Origin: Rhizonema sp. PD37
GTDB lineage: Bacteria > Cyanobacteriota > Cyanobacteriia > Cyanobacteriales > Nostocaceae
Length of the DNA stretch: 64,000 nucleotides
Assembly (NCBI GenBank): GCA_029379215.1
Contig: JAQYWO010000005.1
Span: 1-64,000 of the forward strand
Direction of reading: 5' to 3'
Positions within the stretch are counted from its first letter, which is position 1; each line of letters begins with the position of its first letter. The position numbers were made by a program, and so were the translations under genes. The notes under the pieces were generated by a model. It worked only from the letters and a program-made list of their open reading frames with translations. It did not search any database and was not told the DNA's origin. Positions 59,873 through 64,000 of this stretch are shown piece by piece.

Positions 59873-61206
59873 GCAATTAGACTCTCATCGTAAGTTGCAG
59901 ACATTGGTAACTGCTGAGACACTTTAACATTTATTGGTGTGTCTACTAACGCATGAACGCGCTTACCTGTATCGGGGGGTAAAATCTGAAAAACCATTGC
60001 ATTGTCAATCCAATCAAACGTCATTGCTGTGTAGTTTTCTGCACCAGCTACTGTTAAACTATAAGAACCCGGACGTAAGGGCAAATGGAATTTGAACTCA
60101 ATTTGCCATTGAGTTTGTGGTTCTAACTTATCTATGGGACAGTTTTCTTCGATAGTGTTACTACCAATAAGTTCGTTGCCATTTTTATCACAAATAAAAA
60201 AGCCAAGAATACAGCTTTGTAAAGGCTCATAAACCTGGATATCGACAAGTAAGGTGACTTGTTCGTTAAACCCGAAGATAGGAATTTCTCCTGGCTTTTC
60301 TCCTAAGTGGTTGAGCAGTGTGACATTTTCAATCAGTGCTTTGCGATTTCCTCTTCGCGTAGGTTTAACTTTAACTACAGATGAGGAATGCGGTTTCTGT
60401 TGCGTACCAGCATTGTCCTTAACCACAGAATTTTCTTGCACTTCCTCTTCGATAGGTGTGATTCCCAATTCTGTTTCCGTTACAAGCTTCATGTACTTGA
60501 TGATGACTGCGTTGGGCGCTCCAGAAGCATATATTTTGCCTTGATTAATCATCACAGCCGAATTACACAACGTCTTAATTGCACCGGAATCATGGGAGAC
60601 AAACAGTGTTGTTACTCCAGAATCCATCAAAGCTCTCATTCGCCGGATACAACGATGTTGAAATACAATGTCTCCCACCGCGAGCGCTTCATCAACAATT
60701 AAAATTTCCGGATCAACATTCACCGCCACAGCAAAAGCCAAACGGATGAACATCCCGCTAGAGTAAGTCTTAACAGGCTGATCAATAAAATCTCCTATAT
60801 CAGCAAACCCAGCAATTTCATCAAATTTATCTTCTATTTCTTTTTGGCTTAATCCCAACAATCGCCCATTAAAAAATACGTTTTGCCGCCCAGTGAACTC
60901 TAAATTAAATCCACTCCCTAACTCTAACAATGCAGAAACCCTGCCTTTAACAATGACTTCTCCTGTAGTTGGTGTCAGTGTTCCGGCAATAATTTGCAGC
61001 ATTGTACTTTTACCGGAGCCATTACGCCCAACAATTCCTACCGTCTTCCCTTTGGGAATTTCCAAATTCACATCCTGTAACGCCCAAAATTCGTCACATC
61101 TGCTCTTTCCTGGTAATAAAAGTTCCTTAAGCCGATCTCGAGGATGAGCATACCGCTTAAAGCACTTTGAGACATTCTTAAGGGAAATTACAATCTCCTT
61201 GCCCAT
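59854..61206 (-). CDS. wzt: Polysaccharide ABC transporter ATPase with C-terminal Wzt-type domain
   Basis: The ATPase of an O-antigen/teichoic-acid type exporter. The nucleotide-binding domain (about 1-245) shows Walker A GIVGRNGSGKST, signature TYSSGMFIRLAFAVA and Walker B EILIVDEALAVGD. After a linker (about 250-290) comes a C-terminal beta domain like that of Wzt (about 295-430: IFGFNEQVTLLVDIQVYE... FKFHLPLRPGSYSLTVAG), which in E. coli O8/O9a recognises the capped end of the glycan. The last residues SATPV and the stop codon (TCA GCA ACC CCG GTC TAA) coincide with the start of the omega-RNA element, so the true C-terminus has been rewritten by insertion. Its permease partner is encoded ~260 bp upstream. 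Confidence 0.93.
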   Translation of the reverse strand: MGKEIVISLKNVSKCFKRYAHPRDRLKELLLPGKSRCDEFWALQDVNLEIPKGKTVGIVGRNGSGKSTMLQIIAGTLTPTTGEVIVKGRVSALLELGSGFNLEFTGRQNVFFNGRLLGLSQKEIEDKFDEIAGFADIGDFIDQPVKTYSSGMFIRLAFAVAVNVDPEILIVDEALAVGDIVFQHRCIRRMRALMDSGVTTLFVSHDSGAIKTLCNSAVMINQGKIYASGAPNAVIIKYMKLVTETELGITPIEEEVQENSVVKDNAGTQQKPHSSSVVKVKPTRRGNRKALIENVTLLNHLGEKPGEIPIFGFNEQVTLLVDIQVYEPLQSCILGFFICDKNGNELIGSNTIEENCPIDKLEPQTQWQIEFKFHLPLRPGSYSLTVAGAENYTAMTFDWIDNAMVFQILPPDTGKRVHALVDTPINVKVSQQLPMSATYDESLIASATPV

Positions 61207-61465
61207 GCTTCCGCTATCAATCCTTAAAACTCCTACACCATTATCAAATCACACTCTTTAAAAGCAAGTATCATGCATTTTTCCTATTTTGGCAGAAACT
61301 ATCCCCGATCATTATCTGATCTTAGATTACTCAGTAGAAACAACCATGCATGATAGTGAATTCAAGGAGTTCGGTAGCATAGTTTACCTTTATCATCTAC
61401 TTCGATGTCATCTCTATCTTTAGAAATATCTAGATACTTAAAAGTTCCCCTACTCTAAAGACTGC

Positions 61466-62326
61466 TCATAATACATCTGCAAACGCGGGCCGTAAACGTC
61501 GATAACACCACAGTCCAGCACAAAACACCACAGATGCAATTATTGCAGAAACTCCCCACTCACCCCAGTGCTTCACTTCTCCCACTAAAACTAGATCTCG
61601 GTAAACTTCTGCAATCGCTGCCATCGGATTTAACCAAAATACCCACCCCCTTAGTTCCAGTGGAATTGCTGAGGCGGGATAAATAATTGGTGTTAAATAC
61701 ATCCAAATATTTAGAAGAACTCCTAAAGTTTGGGGAATATCACGCAAAAACACTGTTAATCCCGCAGCTAAATAACCCAATCCTGCTGCTAACAATAGCT
61801 GCGGTAGCCAGACCAACGGCAGGAGCGCTAAAGTCGGATGTAAAGTATGAGAAATAATTGCTATGACAACAATTAACGCCATTAAACCAAAAGAACTTTC
61901 AATGAATGCTGACAATACTGGCACGAGCGGTAACAACGTTAAGGGAAATACGACTTTCTTGACTAAATTTGGCTGTCCTACCACAGAATTAGCAGACTGC
62001 GTGAGGCCACTCGTGAAAGCAATCCAAGGAAGCAATCCAGCAAATAACCATAGACCAAAAGTTAGATTTTCATTGATTGGCAAGCCCTTAAGAGCCGGCT
62101 TAACCTTCAGTACTATCGAAAACACATAAATATAAATGAGTAACTGTGACAACTGATTTAACAAAGGCCACAAATTACCGATAACAGAACCTTTGTACCG
62201 CGCGTCTAAATCGCGTCGTACCAGAATTCTCAGTAAGTCGAACTTTGCCCACCACGATTCGTTAATTGGCAAAAAACGTCTGAGATGACTCGCCTTACGG
62301 ATAACTACTCGCATTGGTCGCAACAA
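61466..62326 (-). CDS. wzm: Polysaccharide ABC transporter permease
   Basis: A 286-residue ABC-2 type permease (Wzm/TagG). The cytoplasmic N-terminus includes LLRILVRRDLDARYKGSVIGNLWPLLNQLSQLLIY, the family signature. About six membrane helices follow, with WIAFTSGLTQSANSVVGQPNLVKKVVFPLTLLP and LTPIIYPASAIP, ending in the usual short basic segment. It pairs with the Wzt-type ATPase to export an undecaprenyl-linked glycan across the inner membrane. First gene of the minus-strand locus. Confidence 0.93.
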   Translation of the reverse strand: MLRPMRVVIRKASHLRRFLPINESWWAKFDLLRILVRRDLDARYKGSVIGNLWPLLNQLSQLLIYIYVFSIVLKVKPALKGLPINENLTFGLWLFAGLLPWIAFTSGLTQSANSVVGQPNLVKKVVFPLTLLPLVPVLSAFIESSFGLMALIVVIAIISHTLHPTLALLPLVWLPQLLLAAGLGYLAAGLTVFLRDIPQTLGVLLNIWMYLTPIIYPASAIPLELRGWVFWLNPMAAIAEVYRDLVLVGEVKHWGEWGVSAIIASVVFCAGLWCYRRLRPAFADVL

Positions 62327-62422
62327 TTCCTATTTCCTCGCTTACTATTTACATACTTAACTTGGTCTGCTCAGTCGGAATTCTGTAACTTAATTTATCG
62401 CCAGCGTAAATGTATTCCCTTG

Positions 62423-62449
62423 CCTCAACTACCGCTCAGGTACTTGAGG
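62423..62449. other. Hairpin upstream of the permease gene
   Basis: CCTCAA-C-TACC-GCTCA-GGTA-C-TTGAGG (plus strand), a 10-bp interrupted stem about 100 bases before the wzm start, in a ~300-bp gap with no gene. It may belong to the 5' leader of the export operon. Confidence 0.4.
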
Positions 62450-62675
62450 CTTCCCTGGAGCATAATCCCCACGCTCTTTCCCTTAGTGGCAATCATGGCA
62501 GCATAGGTGAACTCTCCTCGTCTGTTGTCGTTTTGAACTGCATCGTCGCCTCATAGTACATTCAGGTGTGGCAATCAGATTAATCTAAATATAATAATCT
62601 TTTGGCCTTAGGCATTTAAGCAGAGTGCCGTCTTCAGCTACACTGAGTCTTGTTTATCGCATTGATTTAGTTGGC

Positions 62676-62870
62676 ATGGAAATCGGACAAAGAGTTAAAG
62701 TTTATCGTCTGCGCGATCGCGTATCTCGTCCTATCGTCAAAAGGCTGGGACAAGTCGGTACTATACAAGGCTTCAAAATGACCGATAGTAGTGGTGTCGG
62801 CATCGTGGTGAAGTTTGAAGATAGTTTTAGCACTTGGTTTTTTGAAGATGAACTCAAAGTCGTGCAGTAG
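62676..62870 (+). CDS. DUF2862 domain protein
   Basis: A 64-residue cyanobacterial and plastid protein of unknown function: MEIGQRVKVYRLRDRVSRPIVKRLGQVGTIQGFKMTDSSGVGIVVKFED then TWFFEDELKVV. It is a compact all-beta, SH3-like sequence. The frame is open from 62625, but MEIGQRVKV is the conserved start. Confidence 0.9.
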   Translation: MEIGQRVKVYRLRDRVSRPIVKRLGQVGTIQGFKMTDSSGVGIVVKFEDSFSTWFFEDELKVVQ

Positions 62871-62900
62871 CCAGTGTCAGCTTCTAAGAGTGATCCATAA

Positions 62901-62976
62901 AAATAAATGCCCAGCAGTTCATTCTAGATCTCTCGTCGTAGTCGCAATATTCCCCAATACGGCTGGGCATTTATTT
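62901..62976. repeat. 15-bp inverted repeat with 46-base interior
   Basis: AAATAAATGCCCAGC (62901-62915) and GCTGGGCATTTATTT (62962-62976), perfect arms, between the DUF2862 gene and the ArsA-family gene. The right arm ends in ATTTATTT, so it could be a terminator. The long interior also suits a miniature repeat element or a small RNA. Confidence 0.7.
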
Positions 62977-63048
62977 CTTGGCAATATGCTAAGAGCCGAG
63001 TGCTAAGTTGGAGTTAAAAAGTCGGCTTGAAAAATTAGGAATGAACAA

Positions 63049-64000
63049 ATGGCCCTGATATTGACATTTTTGGGCAAAGACAGCACCAATCGAACACAAA
63101 TTGCGATCGCTGCGGCCAAGTTATTAGCAAGCCAAGGAAAGCGTGTCCTCCTAGCAGGACTTGCAGAACCAACATTGCCAGCTCTTTTAGGTGTCCCTGT
63201 TGGTTACGATCCTCAGGAAATTGGTGCTAATTTGCATGTCGTTCAGTTTCATACCTCCTCACTGCTAGAACGTACTTGGGAGGAAGTGAAAAAACTGGAG
63301 AGTCAATATCTCCGTAGCCCGTTTCTGAAGGATATTTATGGTCAAGAGCTGCCAGTCTTGCCTGGTATGGATGGCGCTCTTGCCTTAAATGCCATCCGCG
63401 AGTACGACGAAAGTGGCAAATATGATGCGATCGTCTACGACGGTACAGGTGACGCCTCCATGCTGCGAATATTGGGTATGGCAGAGTCTCTGAGCTGGTA
63501 CGTGCGGAGGGTTCGGCAATTATTTGTCAATTCTGACATAGGCAAAGCAATTTCCGAATCACCCTTTGTTCAACCGCTTATAAGCACATTTTTTAATATT
63601 AACTGGACGACCGATACTTTTGCTCAACCTACCAACCAAATTAATAACTTACTCGATAAAGGGAAAGCAGTTATTGCCGATCCTAAGCGGGTTGCAGCTT
63701 TCTTAGTCACAACAGAAGATCCTGTAGAAGTGGCGACGGCTCGTTATCTTTGGGGTAGCTCTCAACAAATCGGTCTCACTGTTGGAGGGACAATAGTTAT
63801 ATCAGATAATACAAGCATAAATCTCTCCGCAGATTTTTCTCCTCTACCAGTCAGTGTCGTTCCTAACCCCACACAGGGTGATTGGCAACCATTAGTCGAT
63901 GCTTTACCCAACTTTACCGAACAAGCAACACTAGCTCCCAAGCCGCTCGAATTTGATATCTCTGCCCGTCAATTACGCTTATTCTTACCAGGATTTGAGA
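63049..64000 (+). CDS. ArsA/GET3-family ATPase, degenerate P-loop (3' end outside window)
   Basis: The first 317 codons of an ArsA-like protein run off the right edge. It begins MALILTFLGKDSTNRTQIAIAAAKLLASQGKRVLLAGLAEP, where the deviant Walker A of active ArsA/Get3 (GKGGVGKT) has become GKDSTNRTQ, losing the Gly-Lys-Thr/Ser that holds ATP phosphates. KYDAIVYDGTGDASMLRILGMAESLSWYV matches the switch/Walker B region (DxxPTGH in active members). Cyanobacteria carry several ArsA paralogues, including such P-loop variants. It may be a non-hydrolysing partner subunit. Start ATG with AGGA 9 bases upstream. Confidence 0.85.
   Translation, partial: MALILTFLGKDSTNRTQIAIAAAKLLASQGKRVLLAGLAEPTLPALLGVPVGYDPQEIGANLHVVQFHTSSLLERTWEEVKKLESQYLRSPFLKDIYGQELPVLPGMDGALALNAIREYDESGKYDAIVYDGTGDASMLRILGMAESLSWYVRRVRQLFVNSDIGKAISESPFVQPLISTFFNINWTTDTFAQPTNQINNLLDKGKAVIADPKRVAAFLVTTEDPVEVATARYLWGSSQQIGLTVGGTIVISDNTSINLSADFSPLPVSVVPNPTQGDWQPLVDALPNFTEQATLAPKPLEFDISARQLRLFLPGFE

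Noticed and set aside
1..64000. tRNA, rRNA and CRISPR genes
   Set aside because: Reading both strands I found no cloverleaf with a TTCRA loop and CCA-end context, no rRNA-like sequence and no repeat-spacer array.

Overview
The window is chromosomal DNA from a cyanobacterium, most likely a filamentous heterocyst-forming member of the Nostocales. The evidence is the dense scatter of the HIP1 octamer GCGATCGC, heptameric short tandem repeats (27157-27187, 28415-28470, 38223-38243, 47482-47523), several families of small palindromic dispersed repeats, and cyanobacterial gene families: DUF3727, DUF2862, a VTE5-type phytol kinase, a plastoquinone-type UbiA, and STK-GAF-histidine kinase chimeras. 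I cannot name the genus. I saw no tRNA, rRNA or CRISPR array.

Layout. 0.5-4.6 kb holds a possible lipid cluster: a GH3-type adenylate-forming enzyme diverging from a fatty-acid hydroxylase, an Mpo1-like (DUF962) protein and an amidohydrolase. A B12-binding radical SAM enzyme and a Uma2 endonuclease follow. 8.4-13.3 kb is an NAD module on the minus strand (pncB, nadD, nrtR-like regulator, nadE) with a perfect palindrome in front of pncB that may be the NrtR operator. 14.1-15.6 kb is an isolated eCIS-type effector: an eCIS_core (DUF4157) domain with HELTH fused to a C-terminal ADP-ribosyltransferase that has an R / STT / ExE triad. 16-27 kb is mixed: a lone PKS acyltransferase domain, a SulP transporter, an acyltransferase-GAF fusion, a His/Tyr-rich secreted repeat protein, phytol kinase, yidD, a broken vapBC pair, a VanX-type dipeptidase, an RHH/coiled-coil pair, a recombinase remnant and tspO. 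27.3-32 kb is a housekeeping run (GNAT, ruvX, DUF3727, yqeG, proB). 33-35.7 kb is a hybrid Ser/Thr-His kinase that has lost its central ATPase region. 37-52 kb has hemE, an SDR enzyme, an ABC substrate-binding protein, a GT2 enzyme, a disrupted Uma2 gene, an LD-carboxypeptidase, ppx, a DMT exporter and the 4-hydroxybenzoate prenyltransferase. 52.7-62.3 kb is a minus-strand polysaccharide synthesis and export locus (Wzm, Wzt, a methyltransferase with a coiled-coil tail, and two double-domain GT2 enzymes) invaded by an intact IscB RNA-guided nuclease and its putative omega RNA. The right edge is an incomplete ArsA-family gene.

Three themes stand out. First, small mobile repeats have entered genes: a ~28-bp element in vapC, a ~182-bp element with a 6-bp duplication in a Uma2 gene, in-frame copies in an LD-carboxypeptidase and in the hybrid kinase, and one inside another repeat. 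Second, IscB has a putative omega RNA upstream, and a second omega-RNA-like sequence without any nuclease lies at 45.54-45.67 kb; the two share consecutive hairpins with a compensatory base-pair change. Third, the export locus may work like the E. coli O8/O9a system: a methyltransferase with a heptad-repeat tail (a possible chain-length ruler) beside a Wzt with a carbohydrate-recognition domain. In that protein the heptads are encoded by tandem 21-bp DNA repeats.
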